Shown here piece after piece: positions 27,166 through 37,957 of a DNA stretch of 64,000 nt. Under the pieces are notes generated by a model, which saw nothing but the letters and a program-made list of their open reading frames with translations, was not told where the DNA came from and ran no database searches. How positions within the stretch are numbered: position 1 is the stretch's first letter; every line of letters starts with the position of its first letter. Position numbers and translations under genes: made by a program. Source of the DNA: Pseudomonas sp. MH9.2 (GTDB lineage: Bacteria > Pseudomonadota > Gammaproteobacteria > Pseudomonadales > Pseudomonadaceae); assembly GCF_034353875.1 (NCBI RefSeq), contig NZ_CP133784.1, forward strand, positions 2,563,501 through 2,627,500, written 5' to 3'.

Positions 27166-28620
27166 TTAGACCTGGTTCAGTTGCACACCAAGGGCTTTGG
27201 CGACGCCTTCGCCGTACGCAGGATCGGCCTTGTAGAAGTATTGCAGCTGACGTTGCACGACATCAGCCGTCACACCGGCCATCGCGCCGGCGATGTTGCC
27301 GATCAAGAGTGCTTTCTGTGCATCGTCCATCAGGTTGAAGAGCGCACCCGCGTGGCTGAAGTAGTCACCGTCCTGACGATGATCGTAACGTGTGGCCTCA
27401 CCGCTCAGCGCCAACCCGGGCTCAGCATAACGCGGGGCCTGCTTAGGGGCGTCAGCGTAGCTGTTGGGTTCGTAGTTAGGCGTTCCACCACCATTGCTGC
27501 CAAAGCTCATGGCGCCATCACGCTGATAGCTGTTAACCGGGCTCTTTGGCGCATTGATCGGCAATTGCTGGTGGTTGGTACCGACCCGATAGCGCTGTGC
27601 GTCAGCGTAAGCAAAGACACGCCCTTGCAGCATGCGATCAGGCGACAAACCAACACCAGGCACCCTATTACTTGGCGCAAACGCGGCCTGTTCGACTTCG
27701 GCGAAGTAGTTCTGCGGGTTACGGTTCAGCTCCAATTCGCCGATCTCAATCAGCGGGTACTCTTTCTGCGACCAGGTTTTGGTCACGTCAAACGGGTTCT
27801 CGTGATGGGCGGCCACCTGAGTCTCAGTCATGATCTGGATGCACACCCGCCATTTCGGGAAGTCACCCTTCTCGATCGCGGAGAACAGATCGCGCTGGGA
27901 GTAATCCGGGTCAGTACCTGCCAGGCGCGCGGCATCAGCAGGTGCCAGGTTCTTGATACCTTGCTTAGTCTTGTAGTGCCATTTGACCCAATGACGCTCA
28001 CCCGTCGCGCTGATCAGGCTGTATGTGTGACTGCCGAAGCCGTGCATGTGACGGTAGCCATCCGGAATGCCACGGTCCGAAAACAGGATCGTGACCTGGT
28101 GCAGCGCCTCGGGCGAGTGCGACCAGAAGTCCCACATCATTTGCGCGCTTTTCAGGTTGGATTGGGGCAACCGTTTTTGGGTGTGAATGAAGTCAGGGAA
28201 TTTAAGTGGGTCACGGATAAAGAAAACGGGCGTGTTGTTCCCGACGATGTCCCAGTTGCCTTCTTCGGTATAGAACTTGATCGAAAAACCACGCGGGTCG
28301 CGCTCGGTGTCTGCCGAACCACGCTCACCACCGACGGTAGAGAAGCGCATGAAAATTGGAGTCTGCTTGCCCACGGACTCAAACAATTTAGCGCTGGTGT
28401 ACTGAGTGATGTCGCGATTGACCGTGAAAGTACCGTGAGCACCCGAGCCTTTCGCGTGCACGCGGCGCTCCGGGATATTCTCGCGATTGAAGTGTGCAAG
28501 TTTCTCGATCAGGTGAAAATCGTCGAGTAACAGTGGGCCACGCGGGCCTGCGGACCGGGAGTTTTGGTTATCAGCGACAGGAGCGCCACTGGCAGTCGTA
28601 ATCGTTTTATTCAGGCTCAT
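27166..28620 (-). CDS. katA: Monofunctional heme catalase KatA
   Basis: A 484-residue small-subunit catalase that breaks down hydrogen peroxide. Active-site residues are H55 in [13 protein letters not shown]128 in VGNNTPVFF and the proximal heme ligand Y338 in [12 protein letters not shown]. The NADPH-binding region and a short C-terminus fit the clade 3 (about 480-residue) enzymes. No signal peptide is seen, so it is cytoplasmic. A GAGAGGAAG ribosome-binding site precedes the ATG. The upstream 120 bp are strikingly A/T-rich and could hold OxyR or Fur sites, but I cannot define one with confidence. The gene pairs with bfrA downstream. Confidence 0.96.
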   Translation of the reverse strand: MSLNKTITTASGAPVADNQNSRSAGPRGPLLLDDFHLIEKLAHFNRENIPERRVHAKGSGAHGTFTVNRDITQYTSAKLFESVGKQTPIFMRFSTVGGERGSADTERDPRGFSIKFYTEEGNWDIVGNNTPVFFIRDPLKFPDFIHTQKRLPQSNLKSAQMMWDFWSHSPEALHQVTILFSDRGIPDGYRHMHGFGSHTYSLISATGERHWVKWHYKTKQGIKNLAPADAARLAGTDPDYSQRDLFSAIEKGDFPKWRVCIQIMTETQVAAHHENPFDVTKTWSQKEYPLIEIGELELNRNPQNYFAEVEQAAFAPSNRVPGVGLSPDRMLQGRVFAYADAQRYRVGTNHQQLPINAPKSPVNSYQRDGAMSFGSNGGGTPNYEPNSYADAPKQAPRYAEPGLALSGEATRYDHRQDGDYFSHAGALFNLMDDAQKALLIGNIAGAMAGVTADVVQRQLQYFYKADPAYGEGVAKALGVQLNQV

Positions 28621-28750
28621 ACGAAATCTTCCTCTCTAACGTGTCCAACCGGCTAAACGGCCTGAGAGGAGTATTGGGCAATTTTGTTACGCCATCAAAT
28701 TCATTAAATTATAAATATCGATAGATTTTACTAATCATTCAGACACAAAA

Positions 28751-28771
28751 AACCGGGCACTAGGCCCGGTT
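28751..28771 (-). terminator. Terminator of the alpha (rpsM-rplQ) operon
   Basis: The stem AACCGGGC/GCCCGGTT has a 5-nt loop. On the minus strand it is followed by TTTTTTG and lies 20 bp after the rplQ stop. Confidence 0.9.
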
Positions 28772-28790
28772 CTTTGTACAGACTGACGTC

Positions 28791-29177
28791 TTATTCAGCA
28801 GCTTCTACAACACCACCAACCGGACGATCAACCAGTTCGACGTACGCCATAGGCGCGTTGTCGCCAGTGCGGAAACCGCACTTGAGGATGCGCAGGTAGC
28901 CACCCTCACGGGTTGCATAACGCTTGCCCAGGTCGTTGAACAGCTTACCAACGATGGCTTTCGAACGAGTACGGTCGAAGGCCAGACGGCGGTTAGCCAA
29001 GCTGTCTGTCTTAGCCAGGGTGATCAGCGGCTCGGCAACGCGGCGCAGTTCCTTGGCTTTCGGCAGTGTAGTTTTGATCAGCTCGTGCTCAAACAGCGAC
29101 ACCGCCATGTTTTGAAACATGGCCTTGCGGTGTGAGCTGGTGCGGCTCAGGTGACGACCACTTTTACGATGACGCAT
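28791..29177 (-). CDS. rplQ: 50S ribosomal protein L17
   Basis: A 128-residue large-subunit protein that lies near the exit tunnel. The N-terminus [20 protein letters not shown] is diagnostic. It is the last gene of the alpha operon, 42 bp after rpoA, and is followed by a strong terminator. The C-terminus is acidic (VGGVVEAAE). Confidence 0.98.
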   Translation of the reverse strand: MRHRKSGRHLSRTSSHRKAMFQNMAVSLFEHELIKTTLPKAKELRRVAEPLITLAKTDSLANRRLAFDRTRSKAIVGKLFNDLGKRYATREGGYLRILKCGFRTGDNAPMAYVELVDRPVGGVVEAAE

Positions 29178-29219
29178 GGTTCATTCCTTACCAAACACAA
29201 CGTTCGGTGATTACGACGA

Positions 29220-30221
29220 TCAGGCAGTCGCCTTGTCGTCCTTCTTAAGACTTGCAGGCGGCCAGTTGTCGAGGCGCATGCCGAGGGACAGACCACGGGA
29301 GGCCAGAACGTCCTTGATTTCAGTCAAGGATTTCTTACCCAGGTTCGGAGTCTTCAACAGTTCTACTTCGGTGCGCTGAATCAGGTCGCCGATGTAGTAA
29401 ATGTTCTCCGCCTTAAGGCAGTTGGCCGAACGTACAGTCAGTTCCAGATCGTCAACCGGACGGAGAAGGATCGGATCGATCTCGTCTTCCTGTTCGATAA
29501 CCACTGGCTCACTGTCACCTTTGAGATCGACGAACGCAGCCAACTGCTGTTGCAGAATAGTTGCAGCGCGGCGAATAGCCTCTTCAGGATCCAGGGTACC
29601 GTTGGTTTCCAGATCAATAACCAGCTTGTCCAGGTTAGTACGCTGCTCGACACGGGCGTTTTCCACCACGTATGCGATACGGCGAACCGGGCTGAACGAA
29701 GAGTCAAGCTGCAAGCGACCAATGCTGCGGCTTTCGTCTTCATCGCTCTGACGCGAATCGGCCGGTTCATAACCACGACCACGAGCTACGGTGAGCTTCA
29801 TGTTCAAGGCGCCGTTAGACGCCAGGTTAGCGATTACGTGATCGGGATTAACGATCTCGACATCATGATCCAGCTGAATATCGGCAGCGGTAACCACCCC
29901 CGAACCCTTCTTCGACAAGGTCAGCGTAACTTCGTCTCGACCGTGCAGCTTGATAGCCAGACCTTTAAGGTTCAACAGGATTTCAATTACGTCTTCCTGT
30001 ACACCTTCGATGGCGCTGTACTCATGGAGTACACCGTCAATCTCGGCCTCGACTACTGCACAGCCGGGCATTGAGGACAACAGGATGCGTCGCAACGCGT
30101 TGCCCAGGGTGTGGCCGAAACCACGCTCGAGAGGCTCGAGCGTGATCTTGGCGCGGGTTGGACTGACAACCTGCACATCAATATGGCGGGGTGTCAGGAA
30201 CTCATTTACCGAAATCTGCAT
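29220..30221 (-). CDS. rpoA: RNA polymerase alpha subunit
   Basis: A 333-residue subunit that nucleates core polymerase assembly and contacts activators and UP elements. The N-terminal domain has [20 protein letters not shown] for dimer formation. An acidic linker ([19 protein letters not shown]) leads to the C-terminal domain with [16 protein letters not shown] and [13 protein letters not shown], the DNA- and activator-binding helices. It sits 22 bp after rpsD within the alpha operon, so its dose follows ribosomal protein synthesis. Confidence 0.98.
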   Translation of the reverse strand: MQISVNEFLTPRHIDVQVVSPTRAKITLEPLERGFGHTLGNALRRILLSSMPGCAVVEAEIDGVLHEYSAIEGVQEDVIEILLNLKGLAIKLHGRDEVTLTLSKKGSGVVTAADIQLDHDVEIVNPDHVIANLASNGALNMKLTVARGRGYEPADSRQSDEDESRSIGRLQLDSSFSPVRRIAYVVENARVEQRTNLDKLVIDLETNGTLDPEEAIRRAATILQQQLAAFVDLKGDSEPVVIEQEDEIDPILLRPVDDLELTVRSANCLKAENIYYIGDLIQRTEVELLKTPNLGKKSLTEIKDVLASRGLSLGMRLDNWPPASLKKDDKATA

Positions 30222-30243
30222 GGATGCACCTATTTTCTAGCCC

Positions 30244-30864
30244 TTACTTGGAGTAGAGCTCGACAATCAGGCTTTCGTTGATGTCGGCGGACAGATCACT
30301 GCGAGCTGGAACGTTTTTGAAGACGCCAGATTTTTTCTCAGTGTCTACTTCTACCCATTCTACGCGGCCACGTTGGGCACACAGATCGAGAGCTTGGACA
30401 ATGCGCAGTTGGTTCTTTGCCTTCTCGCGAATAGCGACCACGTCACCAGGGCGAACCTGGTAGGACGGTACGTTAACGGTTTTGCCGTTAATGCTGACCG
30501 ATTTATGCGATACCAGCTGACGGGATTCGGCACGAGTAGAGCCAAAACCCATACGGTATACAACGTTGTCCAAACGGCATTCGAGCAATTGCAGCAGGTT
30601 CTCACCAGTAGCGCCTTTCTTGCCGGCTGCTTCTTTGTAATAACCGCTGAATTGACGTTCGAGAACGCCGTAAATACGACGGACCTTCTGCTTTTCACGC
30701 AGTTGGGTGCCGTAATCGGATTGGCGACCGCGGCGTTGGCCGTGGATACCTGGGGCTGCTTCGATGTTGCACTTGGATTCGATAGCGCGGACGCCGCTCT
30801 TCAAGAAGAGATCGGTGCCTTCACGACGTGCAAGTTTGCATTTTGGACCAATGTAACGAGCCAT
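30244..30864 (-). CDS. rpsD: 30S ribosomal protein S4
   Basis: A 206-residue primary 16S rRNA-binding protein. In E. coli it is also the translational repressor of the alpha operon. It begins [20 protein letters not shown] and contains the S4 domain near [20 protein letters not shown]. The N-terminal CKLARREG region has a single Cys rather than a zinc cluster. It is located 18 bp after rpsK. Confidence 0.98.
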   Translation of the reverse strand: MARYIGPKCKLARREGTDLFLKSGVRAIESKCNIEAAPGIHGQRRGRQSDYGTQLREKQKVRRIYGVLERQFSGYYKEAAGKKGATGENLLQLLECRLDNVVYRMGFGSTRAESRQLVSHKSVSINGKTVNVPSYQVRPGDVVAIREKAKNQLRIVQALDLCAQRGRVEWVEVDTEKKSGVFKNVPARSDLSADINESLIVELYSK

Positions 30865-30882
30865 TTCTTACAGTCTCCTGGA

Positions 30883-31272
30883 TTACACGCGGCGCTTCTT
30901 CGGCGGACGGCACCCGTTGTGCGGGATTGGCGTCACGTCGGTGATACTGGCGATCTTGTAGCCACAGCCGTTCAAAGCACGGACAGCGGACTCACGACCT
31001 GGACCTGGACCCTTGACGTTAACGTCGAGGTTCTTCAGGCCGTATTCCAGCGCAGCTTGACCAGCACGTTCAGCAGCTACTTGAGCAGCGAACGGGGTGG
31101 ACTTGCGAGAACCACGGAAACCCGAGCCGCCGGAGGTAGCCCAAGAAAGCGCGTTACCTTGACGATCGGTAATGGTGACGATTGTGTTGTTAAAAGACGC
31201 GTGGATGTGGGCGATGCCATCAACCACTGTCTTTTTAACTTTTTTACGAGGACGAGCAGCAGGTTTTGCCAT
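30883..31272 (-). CDS. rpsK: 30S ribosomal protein S11
   Basis: A 129-residue platform protein. Its body includes [19 protein letters not shown] and the conserved end [13 protein letters not shown]. The gene lies between rpsM and rpsD in the alpha operon with short spacers. Confidence 0.98.
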   Translation of the reverse strand: MAKPAARPRKKVKKTVVDGIAHIHASFNNTIVTITDRQGNALSWATSGGSGFRGSRKSTPFAAQVAAERAGQAALEYGLKNLDVNVKGPGPGRESAVRALNGCGYKIASITDVTPIPHNGCRPPKKRRV

Positions 31273-31302
31273 GACTAAATTCCTGTCGTTGCGCTGGTGC
31301 GA

Positions 31303-31659
31303 TTACTTGCGGATCGGCTTACGCGGACCTTTGCGAGTACGCGCGTTGGTCTTGGTACGCTGACCGCGTACTGGAAGACCACGACGATGGCGAAGACCGC
31401 GGTAGCAGCCCAAATCCATCAAGCGCTTGATTTTCATGTTGATTTCGCGACGCAGGTCACCTTCAGTGGTGAACTTTGCCACTTCGCCACGCAGCTGTTC
31501 AATCTGCTCGTCGCTCAGATCTTTGATCTTCACCGCTGGGTTAACCCCAGTGGTTGCACAAATTTTCTGTGCAGTGGTGCGACCAACACCATAGATGTAG
31601 GTCAACGAGATAACAGTATGCTTGTTATCTGGAATGTTAACGCCTGCAATACGGGCCAT
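31303..31659 (-). CDS. rpsM: 30S ribosomal protein S13
   Basis: A 118-residue head protein that contacts the P-site tRNA and the L5 bridge. It begins [19 protein letters not shown] and ends with the basic tail [11 protein letters not shown]. It is the first gene of the alpha operon. A 131-bp gap with a hairpin separates it from rpmJ, which is where S4-dependent control is located in E. coli. Confidence 0.98.
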   Translation of the reverse strand: MARIAGVNIPDNKHTVISLTYIYGVGRTTAQKICATTGVNPAVKIKDLSDEQIEQLRGEVAKFTTEGDLRREINMKIKRLMDLGCYRGLRHRRGLPVRGQRTKTNARTRKGPRKPIRK

Positions 31660-31747
31660 TCAGTGGGACTCCAATTGACAGCTACCTACGCCCCGGAAGC
31701 CAAGAAATAGGGCGCGAGATAATATCGCTGTAATAACAAATAATCAA

Positions 31748-31771
31748 CCCAGCAGCGCACTAGCTGCTGGG
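31748..31771 (-). terminator. Terminator-like hairpin between rpmJ and rpsM
   Basis: CCCAGCAGC/GCTGCTGGG with a 6-nt loop lies 20 bp past the rpmJ stop. On the minus strand it is followed by TTGATTATTTG, which is only moderately T-rich. It could partly end the spc transcript or shape the alpha-operon leader. Confidence 0.55.
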
Positions 31772-31790
31772 CTTTAAGCACAAATCACAC

Positions 31791-31907
31791 TCAGCCTTGG
31801 CGCTGTTTATGACGTGGTTCCGCGCTGCAAATTACTCGAACAACACCTTCGCGGCGAATAATCTTGCAGTTACGGCACAGCTTTTTCACCGATGCACGAA
31901 CTTTCAT
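31791..31907 (-). CDS. rpmJ: 50S ribosomal protein L36
   Basis: A 38-residue protein read directly from the sequence: it starts [15 protein letters not shown] and ends PRHKQRQG. C11, C14, C27 and H32 form the zinc-binding set of the zinc-dependent L36 form. It lies 28 bp after secY, at the end of the spc operon. Confidence 0.97.
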
Positions 31908-31935
31908 CACCAACTCCTCGAACCTTATGGGTGCT

Positions 31936-33264
31936 TCAGCGCAGCATGCCGCTACCGTAGCCCTTCAGGTTGGCTTTCTTCATCAGGGATTCGTACTGGT
32001 GCGAAACGAGGTGCGATTGTACTTGGGACATGAAGTCCATCACAACCACTACGACGATCAGCAACGAAGTCCCGCCAAGGTAGAACGGTACGTTTGCCGC
32101 AACCACCAGAAACTGGGGAAGCAGACACACGGCCGTCATATAAAGAGCACCGAACATGGTCAAGCGGGTCAGAACGCCATCAATATAGCGCGCAGACTGC
32201 TCGCCTGGACGGATGCCCGGAATAAAGGCACCGGACTTCTTCAGGTTTTCCGCTACGTCTTTCGGATTGAACATCAACGCCGTATAGAAGAAGCAGAAGA
32301 AAATAATCCCTGCACTAAACAGCAGAATATTCAACGGCTGACCAGGAGCGATCGACTGCGAGAGGTCCTGCAACCAGCCCATACCTTCAGACTGGCCAAA
32401 CCAGGCACCCAACGAAGCCGGAAACAGCAAAATGCTGCTCGCGAAAATAGCTGGAATTACACCGGCCATATTCACTTTCAGCGGTAAGTGGCTAGTCTGC
32501 GCAGCGAAGACCTTACGGCCCTGCTGACGCTTGGCGTAGTGAACGGCAATACGACGCTGACCACGCTCAATGAACACCACAAAACCGATAATCGCTACTG
32601 CCAGCAAACCGATGGCAACCAAGGCGAAAATGTTGATATCACCCTGACGTGCAGACTCGAAAGACTGCCCAATCGCTCTCGGAAGACCGGCGACGATACC
32701 CGAAAAAATCAACATCGAGATACCGTTACCAACACCGCGCTCGGTAATCTGCTCACCCAGCCACATCATGAACATCGCGCCAGCCACAAACGTGGATACC
32801 GCAACGAAATGGAAGCCAAAGTCACCAGTGAACGCAACGCCCTGCCCTGCCAGACCAATGGACATGCCAATAGCCTGAACAAGAGCGAGGACGACAGTGC
32901 CATAGCGGGTGTATTGACTGATCTTACGACGACCAGCCTCACCTTCCTTCTTCAACTGCTCCAACTGCGGGCTCACGGCGGTCATCAACTGCATGATGAT
33001 CGATGCCGAAATGTACGGCATGATCCCCAGTGCAAAGATACTCATCCGTTCCAGCGCGCCGCCGGAAAACATGTTGAACAAGCTAAGAATGGTCCCCTCA
33101 TTCTGTCGAAACAGGTCCGCCAGCCGGTCCGGGTTGATACCAGGAACTGGGATGTGCGCGCCTATCCGGTAGACGATAATCGCCAGGAGTAGAAAACGCA
33201 GTCGAGCCCAGAGCTCGGATAACCCGCCTTTGCTGAGCGCTGAGAGAGCACCTTGCTTAGCCAT
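31936..33264 (-). CDS. secY: Protein translocase subunit SecY
   Basis: A 442-residue, ten-helix channel protein of the SecYEG translocon in the inner membrane. It starts [20 protein letters not shown]. It contains the plug/helix 2 region ([22 protein letters not shown]) and the cytoplasmic loop [10 protein letters not shown] and [17 protein letters not shown] that bind ribosome and SecA. Its stop-start junction with rplO upstream is exactly adjacent (33264/33265). secE is encoded near 58.7 kb. Confidence 0.98.
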
Positions 33265-33699
33265 TTATTCCTCGAACTTGCCGCCAGCTGCTTCGATAGC
33301 CGCACGCGCACCTTTGGTGGCTGCGATACCTTTGATGGTGACAGCGCGAGTAACCTCACCGGACAACATGATTTTCACACGTTGTACGTTTTGGTTGATC
33401 ACGTTGGCATCCTTCAGGGACTGCACGGTGACGATGTCGCCTTCCACTTTAGCCAGTTCGGACAAACGCACTTCTGCGCGATCCATAGCTTTCAGGGAAA
33501 CGAAACCGAATTTCGGCAGACGACGATGCAACGGCTGTTGGCCGCCTTCAAAGCCCGGAGCAATAGTGCCACCGGAGCGGGAGGACTGACCTTTGTGGCC
33601 ACGGCCACCGGTCTTACCCAAACCACTACCGATACCACGGCCCGGACGATGCTTTTCGCGACGGGAACCCGGCGCTGGACTCAGATCATTGAGTTTCAT
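33265..33699 (-). CDS. rplO: 50S ribosomal protein L15
   Basis: A 144-residue large-subunit protein with a Gly/Arg-rich N-terminal extension ([33 protein letters not shown]). It is packed directly between rpmD and secY, with 3 bp and 0 bp of spacing. Confidence 0.98.
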   Translation of the reverse strand: MKLNDLSPAPGSRREKHRPGRGIGSGLGKTGGRGHKGQSSRSGGTIAPGFEGGQQPLHRRLPKFGFVSLKAMDRAEVRLSELAKVEGDIVTVQSLKDANVINQNVQRVKIMLSGEVTRAVTIKGIAATKGARAAIEAAGGKFEE

Positions 33700-33702
33700 C
33701 GA

Positions 33703-33879
33703 TTAACCCTCGACTCGCAGCATGTAGTAAGCCTTGTTGATCATCCCGCGATTCTCGGGAGTATCCAGCACTTCTACAGTGTGACCGATGCGACGCAGAC
33801 CCAAACCCTTAACGCACAATTTGTGGTTAGGGATGCGACCGGTCATGCTTTTGATCAGCGTTACTTTAACGGTAGCCAT
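33703..33879 (-). CDS. rpmD: 50S ribosomal protein L30
   Basis: A 58-residue protein translated directly from the sequence: it starts [19 protein letters not shown] and ends MLRVEG, with the typical [11 protein letters not shown] centre. It lies 2 bp after rpsE and 3 bp before rplO, as expected in the spc operon. Confidence 0.97.
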   Translation of the reverse strand: MATVKVTLIKSMTGRIPNHKLCVKGLGLRRIGHTVEVLDTPENRGMINKAYYMLRVEG

Positions 33880-33881
33880 GA

Positions 33882-34382
33882 TCAGAAGATCTCCTTGACA
33901 CTTTTACCGCGCTTGGCAGCAATAGATTCAGGAGATTGCATAGCTTTCAAACCTTTAAAAGTGGCGTGAACCACGTTTACCGGGTTAGTCGAGCCGTAGC
34001 ACTTGGCCAGTACGTTCTGAACACCAGCAACTTCCAACACTGCACGCATAGCGCCGCCAGCGATGATACCAGTACCTTCAGACGCAGGCTGCATGTACAC
34101 CTTCGAAGCGCCATGAGCAGACTTCATTGCGTACTGCAGAGTGGTACCGTTAAGGTCCACCTGAATCATGTTGCGACGAGCAGCTTCCATTGCTTTCTGG
34201 ATCGCAGCAGGCACTTCACGTGACTTGCCACGGCCGAAACCAACACGCCCTTTACCATCACCCACCACGGTCAACGCGGTGAAAGTGAAGATACGGCCGC
34301 CTTTAACGGTTTTAGCAACGCGGTTCACTTGAACCAGCTTCTCAATGTAGCCTTCGTCGCGTTTTTGGTCGTTATTTGACAT
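33882..34382 (-). CDS. rpsE: 30S ribosomal protein S5
   Basis: A 166-residue decoding-fidelity protein. The double-stranded RNA-binding domain holds [20 protein letters not shown] and [15 protein letters not shown]. The loop residues linked to spectinomycin resistance in other bacteria (near VAKTVKGG) look wild type. Confidence 0.98.
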   Translation of the reverse strand: MSNNDQKRDEGYIEKLVQVNRVAKTVKGGRIFTFTALTVVGDGKGRVGFGRGKSREVPAAIQKAMEAARRNMIQVDLNGTTLQYAMKSAHGASKVYMQPASEGTGIIAGGAMRAVLEVAGVQNVLAKCYGSTNPVNVVHATFKGLKAMQSPESIAAKRGKSVKEIF

Positions 34383-34385
34383 AAC

Positions 34386-34736
34386 TTAGAACTCCAGCCC
34401 GCCTTCACGAGCAGCATCAGCCAGCGCCTTGACGCGGCCGTGGTACTTGAAGCCAGAACGGTCAAAAGCCACTTGCGAGACGCCTACGGCTTTCGCACGC
34501 TCAGCGACCAGCTGGCCAACCTTAGTGGCCGCGTCGATGTTGCCAGTGGCTCCATCACGCAGTTCTTTGTCCAAAGTCGAGGCGCTCGCCAAGACTTTGC
34601 TGCCGTCGGCCGAGATGACCTGGGCATAAATGTGCTGCGAAGAGCGGAACACGCAGAGACGCACGACTTCTAGCTCGTGCATTTTCAAGCGTGCTTTGCG
34701 AGCGCGACGCAGTCGGGTAACTTTTTTGACGGTCAT
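34386..34736 (-). CDS. rplR: 50S ribosomal protein L18
   Basis: A 116-residue 5S rRNA-binding protein. It has a basic N-terminus ([17 protein letters not shown]) and the conserved [19 protein letters not shown]. It is 3 bp upstream of rpsE and 10 bp after rplF. Confidence 0.98.
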   Translation of the reverse strand: MTVKKVTRLRRARKARLKMHELEVVRLCVFRSSQHIYAQVISADGSKVLASASTLDKELRDGATGNIDAATKVGQLVAERAKAVGVSQVAFDRSGFKYHGRVKALADAAREGGLEF

Positions 34737-34746
34737 TTGCTATGCC

Positions 34747-35280
34747 CTACTTCTTCTTGGCTTCTTTACGGCGGACGACTTCGTCTGCGTAACGCACACC
34801 TTTGCCTTTGTACGGCTCAGGACGGCGGAAGTCGCGGATCTCAGCGGCCACTTGACCAACCAACTGCTTATCGATACCTCGGATGAAGATATCGGTCTGG
34901 TTGGGAGTCTCAGCGGTGATGCCATTCGGCAGGTCGTATTCCACTGGATGCGAAAAGCCGAGAGCCAGGGACAGCACTTTGTCTTTTGCTTGCGCTTTAT
35001 AACCGACACCGACCAGCTGGAGCTTACGCTCGAAGCCTTGGCTTACGCCTTGGACCATGTTGTTAACCAGTGCACGAGTGGTGCCGGCCATTGCACGAGT
35101 CTGTTGATCGCCATTGCGAGCAGCGAAACGCAGCTCACCAGCTTCTTCAACAATCTCAATGGACGAATGGATGTTCAGATCTAGAGTGCCCTTGGCACCC
35201 TTCACCGAAAGCTGCTGGCCGACGAGTTTAACTTCGACGCCTGCTGGCAACTTAACGGGGTTCTTAGCTACGCGTGACAT
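34747..35280 (-). CDS. rplF: 50S ribosomal protein L6
   Basis: A 177-residue protein near the factor-binding site, with two similar folds. It starts [19 protein letters not shown] and carries the C-terminal signature [20 protein letters not shown]. It follows rpsH after 12 bp. Confidence 0.98.
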   Translation of the reverse strand: MSRVAKNPVKLPAGVEVKLVGQQLSVKGAKGTLDLNIHSSIEIVEEAGELRFAARNGDQQTRAMAGTTRALVNNMVQGVSQGFERKLQLVGVGYKAQAKDKVLSLALGFSHPVEYDLPNGITAETPNQTDIFIRGIDKQLVGQVAAEIRDFRRPEPYKGKGVRYADEVVRRKEAKKK

Positions 35281-35292
35281 GCTTATCCCCCC

Positions 35293-35685
35293 TTAGAACA
35301 CTGTGCAAAGAACTTCGCCGCCGACACCGGCAGCGCGCGCAGCACGATCCGTCATCACACCTTTGTTGGTGGAGACGATAGACACACCGAGACCGCCACG
35401 AACTTTTGGCAGATCATCGACGGACTTGTACTGACGCAGGCCTGGACGGCTAACGCGCTTCACTTCTTCGATGACTGGACGGCCTTCGAAGTACTTCAGC
35501 TCGATGGATAGCAGCGGTTTGATTTCGCTGCTGATCTGATAACCCGCAATGTAACCTTCGTCCTTGAGGACTTTGGCTACAGCTACCTTCAACGTGGAAG
35601 ATGGCATGCTTACGACGGGCTTTTCAGCCATCTGGGCATTACGGATACGAGTTAGCATGTCCGCTAACGGGTCCTGCATACTCAT
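35293..35685 (-). CDS. rpsH: 30S ribosomal protein S8
   Basis: A 130-residue primary 16S rRNA binder that in E. coli also represses the spc operon. It starts [20 protein letters not shown] and ends with the [20 protein letters not shown] motif. A 214-bp hairpin-bearing spacer separates it from rpsN, much longer than the other spc spacers here. Confidence 0.98.
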   Translation of the reverse strand: MSMQDPLADMLTRIRNAQMAEKPVVSMPSSTLKVAVAKVLKDEGYIAGYQISSEIKPLLSIELKYFEGRPVIEEVKRVSRPGLRQYKSVDDLPKVRGGLGVSIVSTNKGVMTDRAARAAGVGGEVLCTVF

Positions 35686-35807
35686 GGGCTAGACGCTCCT
35701 GTTACAAAAATAATTAGCCTTGCGGCTACAGCTTGTCGCCGAGAAACTCCGGGCAAATGAAAGCACGGGCTCAGGCGAGCCGATCATTCTAGACACACCC
35801 CGGAAAT

Positions 35808-35875
35808 GAATCAAGCCCCAAAAGGGGCTTGATTCAAAATCACGCTTCACACAGACCAATCTTTTACAAGATTGA
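35808..35875 (-). other. Two perfect hairpins in the rpsN-rpsH spacer
   Basis: The first hairpin is a 13-bp perfect stem (TGAATCAAGCCCC/GGGGCTTGATTCA, 35808-35837) with an AAAA loop. The second is a 7-bp perfect stem (CAATCTT/AAGATTG, 35858-35875) with a 4-nt loop. Neither is followed by a T-run on the minus strand, so they are not standard terminators. They lie inside a 214-bp spacer in the spc operon and could be an RNA processing or stability element, or a small repeat insertion. Confidence 0.6.
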
Positions 35876-35899
35876 CCCGTGCGAGACGAGATGGACGCC

Positions 35900-36205
35900 T
35901 TACCAGCTAGCCTTGACCAGACCAGGAACGTCGCCACGCATTGCTGCTTCACGCAGCTTGTTACGGCCAAGGCCGAACTTGCGATAGACGCCGTGTGGAC
36001 GGCCAGTGATGCGGCAGCGGTTACGCATGCGCGCAGCGCTTGCGTCACGTGGCTGCTTCTGCAGAGCTACTTGAGCTTCCCAACGTGCTTCTGGACTTGC
36101 GTTCAGATCAACGATGATAGCTTTCAGTTCTGCACGCTTCTTGGCGTACTTGGCAACCGTGAGCTGACGTTTCAGCTCGCGGTTTTTCATGCTCATCTTG
36201 GCCAT
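35900..36205 (-). CDS. rpsN: 30S ribosomal protein S14
   Basis: A 101-residue head protein of the zinc-free long form. It starts [20 protein letters not shown] and ends [13 protein letters not shown] with no CxxC pairs. The frame is open further upstream, but the ATG at 36205 begins the conserved sequence. It is preceded by rplE with 13 bp between. Confidence 0.98.
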   Translation of the reverse strand: MAKMSMKNRELKRQLTVAKYAKKRAELKAIIVDLNASPEARWEAQVALQKQPRDASAARMRNRCRITGRPHGVYRKFGLGRNKLREAAMRGDVPGLVKASW

Positions 36206-36218
36206 TGTCCTACTCCAA

Positions 36219-36758
36219 TCAGTTGCGGAACGGGAACTTGAAGGCACGCAGCAATGCGCGACCCTCGTCATCCGTACGAGCAGTGGTGGTCAGGGTAATG
36301 TCCAGACCGCGAAGAGCATCGATCTTGTCGTAATCGATTTCCGGGAAAATGATCTGCTCTTTAACGCCCATGCTGTAGTTACCACGACCATCGAAGGACT
36401 TGGCATTCAGGCCGCGAAAATCGCGAACCCGAGGCAGGGAGATCGACAGCAGACGATCCAGGAATTCGTACATACGATCGCGACGCAGAGTGACTTTAAC
36501 GCCGATCGGCCAACCTTCACGGACTTTAAAGCCAGCGATGGATTTCCGAGCGTAAGTCACAACGACTTTCTGACCGGTGATCTTTTCCAGGTCAGCAACA
36601 GCGTGCTCGATGACTTTTTTGTCACCGACCGCTTCGCCAAGACCCATGTTAAGGGTGATCTTTGTAACGCGCGGAACTTCCATCACGTTCGAAAGCTTAA
36701 GTTCTTCCTTAAGTTTCGGAGCGATTTCCTTCCGGTAAATCTCTTTTAGTCGTGCCAT
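36219..36758 (-). CDS. rplE: 50S ribosomal protein L5
   Basis: A 179-residue 5S rRNA-binding protein. It contains [18 protein letters not shown] and the conserved block [24 protein letters not shown] region (here [19 protein letters not shown]). It lies 20 bp after rplX. Confidence 0.98.
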   Translation of the reverse strand: MARLKEIYRKEIAPKLKEELKLSNVMEVPRVTKITLNMGLGEAVGDKKVIEHAVADLEKITGQKVVVTYARKSIAGFKVREGWPIGVKVTLRRDRMYEFLDRLLSISLPRVRDFRGLNAKSFDGRGNYSMGVKEQIIFPEIDYDKIDALRGLDITLTTTARTDDEGRALLRAFKFPFRN

Positions 36759-36778
36759 GGTCTTCTACCTAGCAGTGT

Positions 36779-37093
36779 TCAAGCATCAACCGCTTTTTGG
36801 GTCGACTTGAAGACACGAATTTTCTTGCCGTCTTCAACTTTGAAACCAACGCGGTCAGCCTTGTTGGTTGCGCCGTTGAAAATGGCGACGTTAGAAGCGT
36901 GCAATGGCGCTTCTTTCTCGACGATACCGCCCTGAACGCCCGACGCCGAGTTAGGCTTGGTATGACGCTTAACCAGGTTGAGCCCACCAACGACCAGACG
37001 GTCGTCAACGAGAACCTTAAGCACCTTACCGCGCTTACCTTTGTCTTTGCCGGCGATCACGATGATCTCGTCGTCACGACGAATCTTTTGCAT
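36779..37093 (-). CDS. rplX: 50S ribosomal protein L24
   Basis: A 104-residue early assembly protein with the KOW motif [16 protein letters not shown] near the N-terminus. It is located 11 bp after rplN. Confidence 0.98.
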   Translation of the reverse strand: MQKIRRDDEIIVIAGKDKGKRGKVLKVLVDDRLVVGGLNLVKRHTKPNSASGVQGGIVEKEAPLHASNVAIFNGATNKADRVGFKVEDGKKIRVFKSTQKAVDA

Positions 37094-37104
37094 GTCGGAT
37101 CTCC

Positions 37105-37473
37105 TTACAGCACTTCTGGGGCGAGCGAGACGATCTTCATGAACTTCTCAGTACGAAGTTCACGGGTCACTGGCCCAAAGATACGGGTGCCAATCGGCTC
37201 TTGCTTGTTGTTCAACAGAACAGCAGCGTTGCCGTCAAAGCGGATGATGGAGCCGTCAGCACGACGAACACCATGGCGAGTGCGGACTACTACTGCAGTC
37301 ATCACTTGGCCTTTTTTCACCTTGCCGCGCGGAATTGCTTCCTTGACGGTCACTTTGATGATGTCACCGATACCAGCGTAACGACGATGGGAGCCACCCA
37401 GCACCTTGATGCACATAACGCGGCGTGCGCCGCTGTTATCGGCCACATCGAGCATGGATTGAGTCTGAATCAT
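37105..37473 (-). CDS. rplN: 50S ribosomal protein L14
   Basis: A 122-residue protein at the subunit interface. It starts [20 protein letters not shown] and ends [19 protein letters not shown] (here [15 protein letters not shown]). It is the first gene of the spc operon, 23 bp after rpsQ. Confidence 0.98.
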   Translation of the reverse strand: MIQTQSMLDVADNSGARRVMCIKVLGGSHRRYAGIGDIIKVTVKEAIPRGKVKKGQVMTAVVVRTRHGVRRADGSIIRFDGNAAVLLNNKQEPIGTRIFGPVTRELRTEKFMKIVSLAPEVL

Positions 37474-37496
37474 ATAATTTCTCCGACCCCTAGTCC

Positions 37497-37763
37497 TTAG
37501 ACTTCCACAGCGCGTTCGAGAATATCAACCAATGCCCAAGACTTGGTCTTGGCCAGCGGACGAGTTTCACGAATCGTGACTTTGTCGCCGATGTGGCACT
37601 GATTGGTTTCGTCGTGCGCGTGCAGCTTAGTCGAACGCTTAACATATTTACCGTAGATCGGGTGCTTTACGCGACGCTCGATCAGAACGGTGATGGTCTT
37701 GTCCATCTTGTCGCTGACAACACGGCCAGTCAGCGTACGGACGGTTTTTTCGGCTTCAGCCAT
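37497..37763 (-). CDS. rpsQ: 30S ribosomal protein S17
   Basis: An 88-residue primary 16S-binding protein. The core reads [20 protein letters not shown], followed by [14 protein letters not shown] (here [11 protein letters not shown]). The start is [10 protein letters not shown] at 37763, two codons inside the longest frame. It ends the S10 operon and overlaps the rplP-rpmC-rpsQ group closely. Confidence 0.97.
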   Translation of the reverse strand: MAEAEKTVRTLTGRVVSDKMDKTITVLIERRVKHPIYGKYVKRSTKLHAHDETNQCHIGDKVTIRETRPLAKTKSWALVDILERAVEV

Positions 37764-37765
37764 GA

Positions 37766-37957
37766 TCACTTACCTGCCTGCTGGTTAAGCACAGTCTTCA
37801 CGCGAGCAATGTCACGTTTAACTTGCGAGAGCAGGTGAGACTGCCCCAACTGGCCAGTTGCTTTCTGCATACGCAGATTGAACTGGTCGCGCAGCAGGCC
37901 GAGCAATTGCTCGTTCAGCTGCTGTGCTGATTTTTCACGAAGTTCATTCGCTTTCAT
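37766..37957 (-). CDS. rpmC: 50S ribosomal protein L29
   Basis: A 63-residue protein beside the exit tunnel. It starts [20 protein letters not shown] and contains [12 protein letters not shown]. The ATG overlaps the TGA of rplP by one base (TGATG), pointing to coupled translation. Confidence 0.97.
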
